NCBI RefSeq assembly: GCF_000165735.1
Contig: NZ_GL538184.1
Span: 78,253-142,252 of the forward strand
Direction of reading: 5' to 3'
Source: Megasphaera micronuciformis F0359
GTDB taxonomy: Bacteria > Bacillota > Negativicutes > Veillonellales > Megasphaeraceae
DNA length: 64,000 nt
The translations under genes were made by a program, and so were the position numbers. The notes under the pieces were generated by a model. It was not told the DNA's origin. It did no database searches and was given only the letters and a program-made list of their open reading frames with translations. Below are positions 17,143-26,232 of this stretch, piece after piece; within the stretch, counting starts at the first letter, position 1, and each line of letters begins with the position of its first letter.

Positions 17143-18741
17143 TTACTTCACAATAGTAATCCGCCCCTGCGGTTGTGCATATGTATTGCCGACAGTACCG
17201 CCCAATACGGTCTGAATATAGTTTTTCATACTGTCTACGTCAAGATACCCGGTTGTTTCCGTTTCCACCTTCGCCGGATCTGTAAGTGCATAGTATGTAT
17301 CGCCGCCGTAAGTAAGGTAATCGGGCATGGCGATGCAATATGTCGCTTCGGGATCGAAGGCTTTACCGCCGACGGCTGTAATAGTAACTCGCGAGCCGGG
17401 CTTTGCCGGTGCATAGTAAGTCGAATGGGGATACTGTGAACCTTCCGCATAAGGCTTCATTGTATCGACTGTATAAGTAATGCCCGCCACTTGCGGGAAG
17501 GCGCCTATAGCCTGCGGCGTCGTGCAGGTTGCCGCTTCCAACACTTCCAGCAAGACAGCTCCTTTTAAAGTCACATACTGTAAATAGTTATGGTACGGCA
17601 TGACACGCAAAACATCATTTTCCGTAATCTTGCCTGCATCAATGGAGCTGCGGATAGTACCGCCATTTTGGATAGCTCCGTCAACGGTGATCCCTTTCAA
17701 GGCTACGGCCTGTTGAGCCTGCCATAAGAAAGCGTCGGCAATGAGATCGCCCAGGTTTGTTTCTTCCGTACGCACGCCCGGGTCACGAGCTCCGTTAAGT
17801 TCTACCGTCGTATTCCCGACTACGGTAGACAGTTTCTTATCAATAGCCGTCTGTGCCTTGTCGACAATTTTCTTTACCGCCGGATCCTCTTTTATAAAGC
17901 GACCGTAGGGATACAGATCTTCCTGCCACTTACCGTCTTTATATAAAATAACACCGATATTTTCAAGATGAGCTCCCGTTTCCGCCAAAAGAGCTCCGTT
18001 TACATAACGATTCTTTACCGTGTGATCATGACCGTCAATAAAAATGTCGATACCCTTTACGTGTTCCAACACATCGTCCGAACGATCGCCGGCCACATCG
18101 GGTTTGCTGCCCAAATGACCTACGGCTACAACCAAGTCGACACCGTCTTTTTTCAAGGCATCCACTTCTCTTTGCGCCGCCTTATACAAGTCTTCTTGCG
18201 AAAGGAAGGTCAGTCCGCGTACACTCAAAGGGTTCGATGTCGTAACCGTCGACGGTGTCGTCAATCCGAATACGCCGATTTTAATATCACCGCGTTTTAA
18301 GATTGTCCGGGTCTTGGGAGCAAAAGGCTTGCCTGTTGCATCCACATAAATATTGGCAGACATGACAGGAAATTTCGCTTCTTTAATGCGTTTTTGCGTT
18401 ACATCGGCACCATAATCAAATTCATGATTCCCCAGAGCCATGGCGTCGTATTTTGCGGCATTCATAAACTGAATGGCCGTCTTGCCTTCACTAAGATTGA
18501 CCAGGTTATTATCCTGAATAGCATCGCCTGCATCAAGAAGAATGACATCCTTACCTTGTTGTTGGAAATCCTTCTTCAATGCCGAGACGGTTGCCATGCC
18601 GTTAATGCCTTCGGCTCTACGGTCGTACCCATGCGAATCATTCGTATGCACGATTACGAGATTGGAAAAATCGGCTGCAAAAGCCGTGCTGCAAAGGCAA
18701 GCCACGGCCAGTCCCAAAAGGGCGGTCATTTTTTTCATCAT
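17143..18741 (-). CDS. Exported 5'-nucleotidase / bifunctional metallophosphatase
   Basis: A 532-aa UshA/NadN-type enzyme. The signal peptide is MMKKMTALLGLAVACLCSTA (cleavage after AFA). The metallophosphatase domain shows TNDSHGYDRR, DAGDAIQDN, GNHEFDYG, VGHLGS and GHDHT. The C-terminal nucleotidase domain contains the substrate-binding segments NGGTIRSSI and MPYHNYLQ. It should dephosphorylate nucleotides in the periplasm, possibly including NMN and NAD. The ATG at 18741 follows AGGAG. It is the first gene of the operon with the phosphorylase and pnuC. Upstream in-frame codons lack a ribosome site. Confidence 0.92.
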   Translation of the reverse strand: MMKKMTALLGLAVACLCSTAFAADFSNLVIVHTNDSHGYDRRAEGINGMATVSALKKDFQQQGKDVILLDAGDAIQDNNLVNLSEGKTAIQFMNAAKYDAMALGNHEFDYGADVTQKRIKEAKFPVMSANIYVDATGKPFAPKTRTILKRGDIKIGVFGLTTPSTVTTSNPLSVRGLTFLSQEDLYKAAQREVDALKKDGVDLVVAVGHLGSKPDVAGDRSDDVLEHVKGIDIFIDGHDHTVKNRYVNGALLAETGAHLENIGVILYKDGKWQEDLYPYGRFIKEDPAVKKIVDKAQTAIDKKLSTVVGNTTVELNGARDPGVRTEETNLGDLIADAFLWQAQQAVALKGITVDGAIQNGGTIRSSIDAGKITENDVLRVMPYHNYLQYVTLKGAVLLEVLEAATCTTPQAIGAFPQVAGITYTVDTMKPYAEGSQYPHSTYYAPAKPGSRVTITAVGGKAFDPEATYCIAMPDYLTYGGDTYYALTDPAKVETETTGYLDVDSMKNYIQTVLGGTVGNTYAQPQGRITIVK

Positions 18742-18897
18742 ATCACTCCTGAACCTTCTAATCACCTTACACATTATAAGCATAAACAAAATCGTCGAAA
18801 CCACATATATTATACATGAGATGTCACAAATTGGGTAGTATTGTCACTTTTACGCAACCTCCCCGGTTTCGCTAATCAAAAAAATAAAATTACTTTC

Positions 18898-18939
18898 GTT
18901 GTAAATCTCACATTTTTTTCGACTCCTTCATTGTATTAT
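18898..18939 (+). promoter_or_regulatory. Operator and -10 box upstream of the ferredoxin-like gene
   Basis: GTTGT-AAAT-CTCAC (18898-18911) is followed after 22 bp by the -10 box TATTAT (18934-18939). The operator centre is 29.5 bp before the -10, the same as in the three other stress operons here. The 13-nt string TTTCGTTGTAAAT is identical to the hcp operator. Confidence 0.6.
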
Positions 18940-18988
18940 AATAAACGAAACCGGATTTACTGCCCACGAATTTAAAGGGGGTTTTTGT

Positions 18989-19240
18989 ATGTGGCAAGTT
19001 ATACCTGATTACTATAAAGACGAAACGCGTTGCGTCAGCTGCGGCTGTTGCGTCGCACTCTGTCCCGTCGGTGCACTGGAAATGAAGACGGATAAAGAGA
19101 CGGGGCGAGTTTTACCCGCCTTCGATCGCTTTAAATGCATTCGTTGCAACCGCTGTGTCGACGCTTGTCGCATTTACGAAAGCTACGCGCCTCACGCCGT
19201 CAAAAGCGGCTACAGTCCTCTGGAAGAAATTATGCGATAG
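18989..19240 (+). CDS. Small double-cluster ferredoxin-like protein
   Basis: An 83-aa protein with two cysteine sets: CVSCGCCVALCP (residues about 15-26) and CIRCNRCVDAC (about 50-60). Both are fit to hold [4Fe-4S] clusters, though the first has five cysteines and the second lacks the usual proline. It is an electron carrier or an Fe-S sensing/repair factor. AAAGGGGG precedes the ATG. It is monocistronic, with its own terminator. Its promoter carries the GTTGT operator shared with hcp, ric and the hemerythrin operon, which suggests a role in nitrosative or oxidative stress. Confidence 0.85.
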   Translation: MWQVIPDYYKDETRCVSCGCCVALCPVGALEMKTDKETGRVLPAFDRFKCIRCNRCVDACRIYESYAPHAVKSGYSPLEEIMR

Positions 19241-19260
19241 CCTGAGTAAGTCATAGTATA

Positions 19261-19296
19261 AAGAAAAAACGAAGGCCCCGAGCCTTCGTTTTTCTT
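19261..19296. terminator. Bidirectional terminator
   Basis: A 15-bp stem (AAGAAAAACGAAGGC) between the ferredoxin-like gene and the convergent secreted protein gene. Confidence 0.88.
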
Positions 19297-19308
19297 TATA
19301 TGAATTTA

Positions 19309-19767
19309 TTATAAATAAGCCGCCATTCCCGTCTGTTTTGCAATATGCGTATACAAGGATACCAGTAGGCCTCCATCATGTTCCAAAAGATAAGATGCCT
19401 CATCATGTCCCGCGTCGTCTGTAGCACTGACGAGATTAAGGTAGCGTTGTCCCTGTTGATCCGTATAGGTTTTGAATTTTACCGTTATAGGACGTGACTC
19501 TTCCACTTGTCCCGGTGCGTATACAAACAAAATAGCTCCCAAGTACGCATACTCTCCGTCCGTTACAGCATAAGCACTAGTTGCATCCCAATAGGCATTT
19601 ATAACTGAAGAAGCACCTATTTGGGGATACAGGCCGTACAAGATACCGCCGGTTTGGGCTTCAATTTTAAAGTCGACGGCTAAGGCTGTGCTGCCCAGGC
19701 TTATGCACACACATACGGCTCCCAAGATCGATGTTACTTTTTTTCGCCAATTCTGAAATTTCATCAT
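19309..19767 (-). CDS. Secreted protein of unknown function
   Basis: A 152-aa protein with a clear signal peptide (MMKFQNWRKKVTSILGAVC then a hydrophobic stretch ending in TALA). The mature part has no domain I recognise. It is rich in Ala, Tyr and Gly and seems to be mostly beta strand. AGGAG lies just before the ATG at 19767; an earlier frame opening has no ribosome site. It stands alone. Envelope location is inferred from the signal peptide only. Confidence 0.7.
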   Translation of the reverse strand: MMKFQNWRKKVTSILGAVCVCISLGSTALAVDFKIEAQTGGILYGLYPQIGASSVINAYWDATSAYAVTDGEYAYLGAILFVYAPGQVEESRPITVKFKTYTDQQGQRYLNLVSATDDAGHDEASYLLEHDGGLLVSLYTHIAKQTGMAAYL

Positions 19768-19902
19768 ATCCACTCCTGTCCTCTCAGTTGATATGCAAAG
19801 TATAACAATTAATATACACTTAAACAATGCCGTAGCTCGGTTATCCCTATTCGGAGCGTCGAGTCAGCACATACAAAGGTTATAACCAAGGAGGTCTCCG
19901 CT

Positions 19903-20493
19903 ATGTCTGAAACAGTAGAACTTCGCCCTTTTCCGCCCTTTTTACCGCCCCAAGCAAGGGTAATCATGATGGGCAGCTTCCCTCCGGCTCAAGAAAAGAG
20001 AGCCATGGACTTTCACTATCCGAACTTTAATAACGATATGTGGCGTGTATACGGCCTTATCTTCTTTAATGATAAAGACTATTTTCGCAAAGAAGGGGAG
20101 AAGGCCTTTGACGCTGATAAAATAAAATCTTTTTTATCAGCCAAGGGTATCGCCTCATGCCCTTCCGTTGTCAGGGCCATTCGTGAAAAGGGCAATGCAT
20201 CCGATAAATTCTTGAAAGTCGTTGAAACAGTGGACCTGGAAGAACTTCTGTCCCAAATTCCCCTTTGTCACCATATTATTACGACAGGAGGAAAGGCTAC
20301 AGAAATTCTTTTGTCACTCATTAAAGATGCTCCGCCCGTACCGAAAACCGGCGAGACGGTCACCTTTTACTGTTCGGGTCGCGAAGTAACCTTAACCCGT
20401 CTTCCTTCTACTTCTCGCGCCTATCCGTTAAGTTTGGAAAAAAAGGCAGACGCCTATGAAGCATTCTTCCGTTCCGTCGGTATGATAGGATAG
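19903..20493 (+). CDS. Uracil-DNA glycosylase superfamily protein
   Basis: A 196-aa protein of the UDG-like superfamily. The N-terminal motif MMGSFPPAQEKRAMDFHYPN and NDMWRVYG are typical of the family used in thymine/uracil or modified-base glycosylases. The C-terminal LPSTSRAY occupies the place of the HPS/SPS-type loop. It probably removes damaged or deaminated bases, but substrate and activity are untested. AAGGAGG precedes the ATG. The M20 peptidase gene follows after 89 bp. Confidence 0.78.
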   Translation: MSETVELRPFPPFLPPQARVIMMGSFPPAQEKRAMDFHYPNFNNDMWRVYGLIFFNDKDYFRKEGEKAFDADKIKSFLSAKGIASCPSVVRAIREKGNASDKFLKVVETVDLEELLSQIPLCHHIITTGGKATEILLSLIKDAPPVPKTGETVTFYCSGREVTLTRLPSTSRAYPLSLEKKADAYEAFFRSVGMIG

Positions 20494-20582
20494 TCCTTAT
20501 CTTGCCACTGACAGTAAAGAAGCGTATCATAAAGCCATGCAGCCCTAGGCTGTATAGATATCTATATCGGAGGTTTTCCACT

Positions 20583-21854
20583 ATGATTCCTATTAAAGAG
20601 CTCGCTCATAAGGAACGGGATTTAATCGTTTCTTTACGGCGCCATTTTCATGAATATCCCGAACTTTCACATAATGAATTCGCCACGATGGACTATATTG
20701 AAGCCCGGTTGCACGAGTGGAATATTCCTACCGTTCGCGTTCCTCAAGGCGGCATTATTGCTACTGTAGACAGCGGCAAGCCCGGTTGGACGGCTCTTGT
20801 TCGCGCCGATATCGACGCTTTAGCCATTCAGGAAAAAGAAAATAATTTATCTTCCAAAAAGGTGGTTTTATCCAAAACCGACGGTGTCATGCACGCCTGC
20901 GGCCACGACGGCCACATGGCTATGGCTCTGACGGAAGCTAAAATTTTATCGGATCACAAAGATGCTTGGACCGGAAAAGTTCTCTTTGTCTTTGAACAGG
21001 CTGAAGAAATCGGGGAACGCGGGGTTTCTCAAATTCTTCGCTATCTTCATGATCATAATATTCACGTCGATATGGGCTATACCACACATGTTATGTGGCG
21101 ACTTCCTGCCGGCAAAGTCGGCATTGTTTACGATACGGCTATGGCCGGTGCCTTCTTCTTCAACGTTACCTTACACGGCTACGGTGGACACGGCTCTCGC
21201 CCCGACATGGCCAACAGTCCGATAGAAGCTTTCATTTCTATTCAAAACGAATTGCGTGCCTATCGTATGCGCGCCGTCGCCCCCGAACAGAGCCTGACTT
21301 ATTCTGTCGGCTGTGTTAATGCCGGCTCTAAAGCAAATATTATTCCTTCTGAATTATCTTTTGCCGGTACTATGCGTTGTACGGATAATGAAAACGGCAA
21401 AGCTTTTCGCAGCTTTTTCTTGCGTACCTGTACCCGTATAGCGGAAGAATACGGTTGCACGGCAGAGTTCACGGAAGATCAATACATTCCCGTTACTTTT
21501 AATAACAAAGAATTGGTTGACATGGCTCGACGTGCCGTGGTTACACAATTGGGCGAAGACGCCCTCGATGCGGACTGCCCTATGTGGATGGCTTCCGAAA
21601 CTTTTGCAGCCCTACAAAACATCTATCCTTCCGTCCTCTTTTTCACGGGCATTCAAAGCGACAAAGTCGGTAGCGGGGCTCCCCATCATACACCGGAATT
21701 CGACTTGGATGAAGACGGGTTGGAAGCCGGCGTCGGCGCCGCTCTTGCCTACATCTTAACAGGCCTTGAAGAAAAACCGGCTACGCCTTCTTTTAAAGCC
21801 GAAAACTTGGATACTGTCTTAGCCTTACTCGATGCAAAGCATCTGGGTGAATAA
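20583..21854 (+). CDS. M20-family amidohydrolase/carboxypeptidase
   Basis: A 423-aa metal-dependent amidohydrolase of the M20D group, which includes N-acyl-amino-acid and aminobenzoyl-glutamate hydrolases. It shows RRHFHEYPELS, RADIDALAIQE, the metal motif HACGHDGHMA, EQAEEIGERG and the HHTPEFDLDE C-terminal histidine motif. The ATG at 20583 has GGAGG; the longer frame starting at 20502 has no ribosome site. No signal peptide, so cytoplasmic. A terminator follows. Confidence 0.88.
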   Translation: MIPIKELAHKERDLIVSLRRHFHEYPELSHNEFATMDYIEARLHEWNIPTVRVPQGGIIATVDSGKPGWTALVRADIDALAIQEKENNLSSKKVVLSKTDGVMHACGHDGHMAMALTEAKILSDHKDAWTGKVLFVFEQAEEIGERGVSQILRYLHDHNIHVDMGYTTHVMWRLPAGKVGIVYDTAMAGAFFFNVTLHGYGGHGSRPDMANSPIEAFISIQNELRAYRMRAVAPEQSLTYSVGCVNAGSKANIIPSELSFAGTMRCTDNENGKAFRSFFLRTCTRIAEEYGCTAEFTEDQYIPVTFNNKELVDMARRAVVTQLGEDALDADCPMWMASETFAALQNIYPSVLFFTGIQSDKVGSGAPHHTPEFDLDEDGLEAGVGAALAYILTGLEEKPATPSFKAENLDTVLALLDAKHLGE

Positions 21855-21877
21855 TATTTTCTTACAACTACAACCCG

Positions 21878-21914
21878 AAACAGCGAGTTCTCATATAGAG
21901 TACTCGCTGTTTTT
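21878..21914 (+). terminator. Terminator after the M20 hydrolase
   Basis: An 11-bp stem (AAACAGCGAGT) with a 13-nt loop and T-run. The operator of the ric promoter starts at the very next base. Confidence 0.85.
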
Positions 21915-21956
21915 GTTGTAATTCCTACATACACCATTCATCTTTCCGGATATACT
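21915..21956 (+). promoter_or_regulatory. Operator and -10 box upstream of ric
   Basis: GTTGT-AATT-CCTAC (21915-21928) and TATACT (21951-21956). The left half-site is perfect, the right is three of five to ACAAC. The centre lies 29.5 bp before the -10, as in the three other stress promoters. No -35 hexamer is visible, which fits an activator-dependent promoter. Confidence 0.55.
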
Positions 21957-22007
21957 GATAATGAAAGATAAATAAATTTTAATTTTCTTCCAAAGGAAGT
22001 GTTATAT

Positions 22008-22715
22008 ATGGAAAACAAAGGCATTACCATCACAAACGACACGACGCTGGGAACACTGGTCACCTTCTTCCCTGATATTACGCGGCGTCTCAATGATTTA
22101 CATATCGACTATTGCTGTCACGGTAACATTACTATCGGCGAAGCCGTTAAGGAACACCGCTTATCCGTCGACTTTTTAAAAGAATTACAGGATGCTTACG
22201 AGGCCTATCGGAATCGTCCGGATAAAACTGAAAGTGTCGCCGACATGAGTACGGAGGACCTTATTCGCCTGATCATCGATACGCACCATATTCCCGAACG
22301 TCAGCTTTGGGAAGAAATTACGCCTATGCTCAATAAAATTATGACGGTTCACTATGAACACGGCAAAGATCTGCTCCTACAGCTGCACCGGCAGTTCTCC
22401 TTATTACGGGCAGAGCTGGAAGAACATTTCGCCGAAGAAGAATGCGAAGTTTTCCCCCTCATGTTGCAAGCCGAAACAAAATCGCCGAAAGAAAGGAAGC
22501 ATCTTTCAAAACGGGTTCATGAATTGGTTTCCGAACACGAAGGTGCCGGCGAAATCATCCATTCCATTATGGCCTTAACCGATGACTTCACGCCGCCTGA
22601 ATACGCTTGTCCTACCTTTAAGGCTACATATGCTAAAATGCACGAACTGATTGACGACATTTTCTTACATATTGCCAAAGAAAACAGTGTCCTCTTCCCG
22701 CGTTTTGAAGAATAG
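22008..22715 (+). CDS. ric: Iron-sulfur cluster repair di-iron protein (RIC/ScdA/YtfE)
   Basis: A 235-aa RIC protein that helps rebuild Fe-S clusters damaged by nitric oxide or oxidants. The N-terminal ScdA domain contains TTLGTLVTFFPDITRRL and the cysteine pair DYCCHG. The C-terminal hemerythrin-like domain holds the di-iron ligands in THHIPERQ, VHYEHG, EHFAEEECEVF, VSEHEGAG and HIAKENSVLFP. AAGGAAG precedes the ATG at 22008. It is monocistronic. The promoter carries the shared GTTGT operator. Confidence 0.93.
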   Translation: MENKGITITNDTTLGTLVTFFPDITRRLNDLHIDYCCHGNITIGEAVKEHRLSVDFLKELQDAYEAYRNRPDKTESVADMSTEDLIRLIIDTHHIPERQLWEEITPMLNKIMTVHYEHGKDLLLQLHRQFSLLRAELEEHFAEEECEVFPLMLQAETKSPKERKHLSKRVHELVSEHEGAGEIIHSIMALTDDFTPPEYACPTFKATYAKMHELIDDIFLHIAKENSVLFPRFEE

Positions 22716-23037
22716 TCACTACACATCATAATGACTGTTTTTATTATATCTTTTGCCGTGTCTTTCCGATAATATGAAATACATTGGCAATTTCATTGCT
22801 TTTTTCTATATTAATGAACTCTTACCGTGTTTTTCCATTTTCCCTTTAACGCCGAATAAGTCCGTAAAATTTATGTACACATGGGAAAACAGAATTTTAA
22901 ACCGGTCTTTTATAATTATTTTTTATGTATATCGACTATTTATTACAATTCCTTATCGATTTATTATTTTCTTAATTATAACATGACGGTATGTATTTAT
23001 ATATACCTTTTTCCGCAATACTGTATTTTCCCATATT
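22716..23037. other. AT-rich intergenic stretch without a recognisable gene
   Basis: About 320 bp between the convergent ric and glycerol-dehydrogenase-like genes. A weak imperfect hairpin with a T-run just after ric (about 22713-22743) may end its transcript. A 77-codon open frame on the plus strand has no ribosome site or family resemblance and is probably chance. Confidence 0.4.
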
Positions 23038-23069
23038 AAAAAGAGCCGCCTCTCTTCGAGGCGACTCTT
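23038..23069 (-). terminator. Terminator of the glycerol-dehydrogenase-like gene
   Basis: A 12-bp stem with one wobble pair (AAGAGTCGCCTC on the minus strand), then a T-run. Confidence 0.85.
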
Positions 23070-23081
23070 TCTATTTTATAT

Positions 23082-24152
23082 TTATAGAGTTTCCAAGGCG
23101 CCAATCAAGCGTTTTTTCCCTTCAGGAATATCCTTAATGCCATCATAGTTTTCCATATAATCGGCCAGTTTACGAACCCCTTTTTCCTTATCGGTAATGC
23201 CTAATTCGGCAAAGGTTACGGGCAACTTCGATTTTTTCAGAAGACTCATAACAGCACTGCGTAATTCATCATTTTTATCAAAAGCCGTTTGAACCAAAAG
23301 GCCTGTACCGACCAATTCACCGTGCTTATACCCGTGCGTTTCGTCAAAGAAGCAGGTCTTTAGTCCGTTATAAAATGAATGACCCAAGGCTGCCTGTCCG
23401 CGACCTCTCGTCATACTGCTGATAATTCCCGTCAAAGCGATATTACAGAAAACGACGGTATGAACGGCCTCTGTCAACTTGCCTTCAGCCACATCGGCAC
23501 AAGCCTGTTCCGTAAACAAATTCAACAGTTCATACGTTGTAGCCGCACTGTGATAAGCCGCATATACATCAACGGGGACACTCGTAGGTGTAAACGCCCC
23601 CCGATTATGATGCACTTCCACAAACTTGGCAATGGCATCTAACGAGCCGGCTGCCAGATAACGTGCCGGCTGATGAGCCATGATCGTTTCATCGACAACA
23701 ATAGCATCCACTTCTTTTTCAAACCACCAATATTCCGGATCACGGCCTTCATCCGTATAAATTACGCTGAGCGGTGCATATGCGGCACATGTAGCCGCAA
23801 TCGTCGGCACATTGATGACAGGACATGCGCAAGCGTCTGCCGATGCCTTTGCCAAGTCCATCATACGTCCGCCGCCGACACCGATGATCAGATCACAACC
23901 TTCGGACTTAAATTGGGTCGCATTTTCATCAATTTGACGTTTACTGGGATACCCTCCGTAAATATGCAATACATGGTTAACTCCGGCGTCCTTCATGCCG
24001 CGAACAATCTTTTCTTCGCTAACCTTCCATGCCGTCGGCCCTGCAAGAATCAGCGCTTTCTTACCGAACCGCTTTGCTTCTTCTCCGACGCGCAACAAAG
24101 CACCCGCTTCCTGTATGTAGCGGCCGCACCCGAACTTATATGCTTCTTCCAT
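23082..24152 (-). CDS. gldA: Glycerol-dehydrogenase-like iron/zinc alcohol dehydrogenase
   Basis: A 356-aa group III alcohol dehydrogenase. The NAD-binding GVGGGRMMDLAKA motif, the PTIAATCAAYAPLSVIYT segment and metal ligands in AAGSLDAIAKF, ALGHSFYNG and YKHGELVG fit the GldA subgroup. Glycerol to dihydroxyacetone with NAD is the usual reaction; related enzymes use other hydroxy-ketones, so the substrate is not certain. GGGGGG lies seven bases before the ATG. It is transcribed alone. Confidence 0.85.
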   Translation of the reverse strand: MEEAYKFGCGRYIQEAGALLRVGEEAKRFGKKALILAGPTAWKVSEEKIVRGMKDAGVNHVLHIYGGYPSKRQIDENATQFKSEGCDLIIGVGGGRMMDLAKASADACACPVINVPTIAATCAAYAPLSVIYTDEGRDPEYWWFEKEVDAIVVDETIMAHQPARYLAAGSLDAIAKFVEVHHNRGAFTPTSVPVDVYAAYHSAATTYELLNLFTEQACADVAEGKLTEAVHTVVFCNIALTGIISSMTRGRGQAALGHSFYNGLKTCFFDETHGYKHGELVGTGLLVQTAFDKNDELRSAVMSLLKKSKLPVTFAELGITDKEKGVRKLADYMENYDGIKDIPEGKKRLIGALETL

Positions 24153-24246
24153 TTTATTTCCCCCCATAATGCTTACAGCTCTGCATTATTTTCTCAGAGC
24201 TTCATTTACAATACGTGATTATTATAACAATGTTTTACTGAAATTT

Positions 24247-25035
24247 CTACTCTGCACGATTCTTTAAATCCTGCTCTACCGCTAGTGCGGCCGCTCCGAT
24301 AGCCCCTGCATAGCGGGCCTTGGCATCGGAATGAACGGTTCTGCCGAAAGATTCGCTCAAAAGTTCCAGAAAATATACGTCTTCACACAAGCCCCCGGTT
24401 AAAAAGATAGGTCCTTCTTGTTCCGACAGCTTGGCATATTCCTGACGGACCTTTTTTACGACGGACTGCAACACTCCCCAGGCGATATTCGCCTTTGACG
24501 TTCCTTGACCGATTAAAGAAACGATCTCCGACTCGGCAAAAACCGTGCACATGGCACTGATTTGAAGCTTTTCCGTACGTTCCCTGGCAATTTGATCAAG
24601 TTCCGCCAAAGATACACCCAAGCGATTGGCCATGATTTCCAAAAATTTGCCGGTTCCGGCCGAGCACTTATCATTCATATAAAACTCCGTTACCTTACCG
24701 TTCCTGACACTGATAACCTTTGTATCCTGCCCGCCTATATCGACGACATTAAAGACTTTCTCGGGAAATAACAGGCTGGCACCTTTGGCATGACAGGTAA
24801 TTTCCGTCACCTGCTTTTTTGCACCCTCTACGGCTTTGCGCCCGTAACCGGTGGAAATACAGATTGCTTCATTCGGATTTACACCGCGAGACGACAAAGT
24901 CTCATTAATTCTTTCAACGGCTTCCAGACTGCTCCATCCGGTGGGAATGACAAAGGTATCCTTAATCTCCTTATTCTCATTCATTACAGCCGTTTTTGCA
25001 CACGTTGAACCTATATCGATTCCTACATATATCAT
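24247..25035 (-). CDS. 2-hydroxyacyl-CoA dehydratase activator (HgdC-type ATPase)
   Basis: A 262-aa activator ('archerase') of the BadF/BadG/BcrA/BcrD family. It uses ATP to push a single electron into a 2-hydroxyacyl-CoA dehydratase. The phosphate loops GIDIGSTCAK and DIGGQDTK, the Fe-S cysteines in NDKCSAGTGKF and SAMCTVFAESE, and LTGGL are all present. The dehydratase subunits (HgdA/B type) are not next to it, so this is an orphan activator or serves a distant partner. AAGGAG precedes the ATG. The divergent neighbour is a LysR regulator. Confidence 0.9.
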   Translation of the reverse strand: MIYVGIDIGSTCAKTAVMNENKEIKDTFVIPTGWSSLEAVERINETLSSRGVNPNEAICISTGYGRKAVEGAKKQVTEITCHAKGASLLFPEKVFNVVDIGGQDTKVISVRNGKVTEFYMNDKCSAGTGKFLEIMANRLGVSLAELDQIARERTEKLQISAMCTVFAESEIVSLIGQGTSKANIAWGVLQSVVKKVRQEYAKLSEQEGPIFLTGGLCEDVYFLELLSESFGRTVHSDAKARYAGAIGAAALAVEQDLKNRAE

Positions 25036-25187
25036 AAAAATATCTCCTTCATTTAGTATACTACAGTCTTTCCGCCTCTATATTATATATTGGCTTTTTT
25101 TATAGAATCTATGATATTATATATAAATAAAAAAGGCAAAAAATTATCCACAATAGTTATACTTGCATAGGACAAAGGACTTTCTAT

Positions 25188-26096
25188 ATGGAACTAAAGC
25201 AACTCGAATCGTTTGTGGCTGTCATTAAATACGGCAGCTTTACCAAGGCGGCACAGGTTCTTTACATGTCGCAACCGTCTATCAGCACGCATATTCGTGC
25301 CTTGGAGAAACATCTTGATACTCCTCTGATTATACGTACAACCAAACAGATCCGCATTACCCCTCGCGGTCGTGAACTCTACAACACGGCTACGGCCATG
25401 TTGAAAATGCGCGACGACTTACTGACAAAATGGCATCACGAAGATTCTAATGAAATTATCATCAGTTCTTCAACCATCCCCTCTATCTACTTACTTCCCC
25501 AAGTGCTGAAAGGATTTCGTAAGCTCTTCCCCGATATTCCTTTTACTATTAACCAGGATGTCAGCTCAAAGGTTCTTAATTCGCTTTTAAAGGGTCATAT
25601 TCAAGTAGGTTTCACAGGCATGAAAGTCGATGACGACTCCCTGGAATTCGTCCCTGTCGCCATTGACAAAATGGTCGTCATTACGCCTAATACCCCGACT
25701 TTTCGTCAATTAGTCGGGACCAAAAATGCGGCCCTTCACATTTTGATGAAGTATCCTCTCATTCTGCGCGATAAGGGTAGCGGCAGTAAGGCCCATGTGG
25801 ACAGAATCTTCGAAAAATTACACTTAACCCCGGATAAACTCCACGTAACAGCACATTTAAACGAACCGGAAGGTCTGAAAAACCTGGTAATTAACCAAGT
25901 CGGAGTTTCCGTTATCTCCGAACCGGCTGTAGTGCAAGCTGTTGCCGACGGAACCCTACTCAAATTCGAGTTGCCGAAGGACACGGCATTACGCCAATTG
26001 TATATGGTGTATCATAAGCACGATACTCAGTCGAGCCATGTTAAACAATTCATTAACTACGTCAAGTCTTTCAGTTGGCAGCAAAAAGACGATTAG
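25188..26096 (+). CDS. LysR-family transcriptional regulator
   Basis: A 302-aa LysR regulator. The N-terminal winged helix-turn-helix (residues 1-60) has the standard LESFVAVIKYGSFTKAAQVL then SQPSISTHIRALE. A periplasmic-binding-type effector domain follows (about 90-295). It is divergent from the HgdC-type activator gene and may regulate it, as LysR genes often regulate a divergent neighbour; the inducer is unknown. AAAGGA precedes the ATG. Confidence 0.88.
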   Translation: MELKQLESFVAVIKYGSFTKAAQVLYMSQPSISTHIRALEKHLDTPLIIRTTKQIRITPRGRELYNTATAMLKMRDDLLTKWHHEDSNEIIISSSTIPSIYLLPQVLKGFRKLFPDIPFTINQDVSSKVLNSLLKGHIQVGFTGMKVDDDSLEFVPVAIDKMVVITPNTPTFRQLVGTKNAALHILMKYPLILRDKGSGSKAHVDRIFEKLHLTPDKLHVTAHLNEPEGLKNLVINQVGVSVISEPAVVQAVADGTLLKFELPKDTALRQLYMVYHKHDTQSSHVKQFINYVKSFSWQQKDD

Positions 26097-26116
26097 TCTA
26101 CTTTATACTGAAAAGT

Positions 26117-26153
26117 AAACGAGCGAATAGAGGAATCTATTCGCTCGTTTTTT
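26117..26153. terminator. Terminator after the LysR gene
   Basis: A perfect 14-bp stem (AAACGAGCGAATAG) with a 6-nt loop and TTTTTT tail. Confidence 0.92.
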
Positions 26154-26232
26154 ACTTCTTTTATACTATTTCGGCAGACTGTCTTCTTCTTTTTATTTAG
26201 CCCTTATGCATCCCGTATTCGGGTGTGGAAAG

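Noticed and set aside
22753..22986. 77-codon open frame between ric and the gldA-like gene
   Set aside because: No ribosome site, very AT-rich, no family resemblance, and located between convergent genes.
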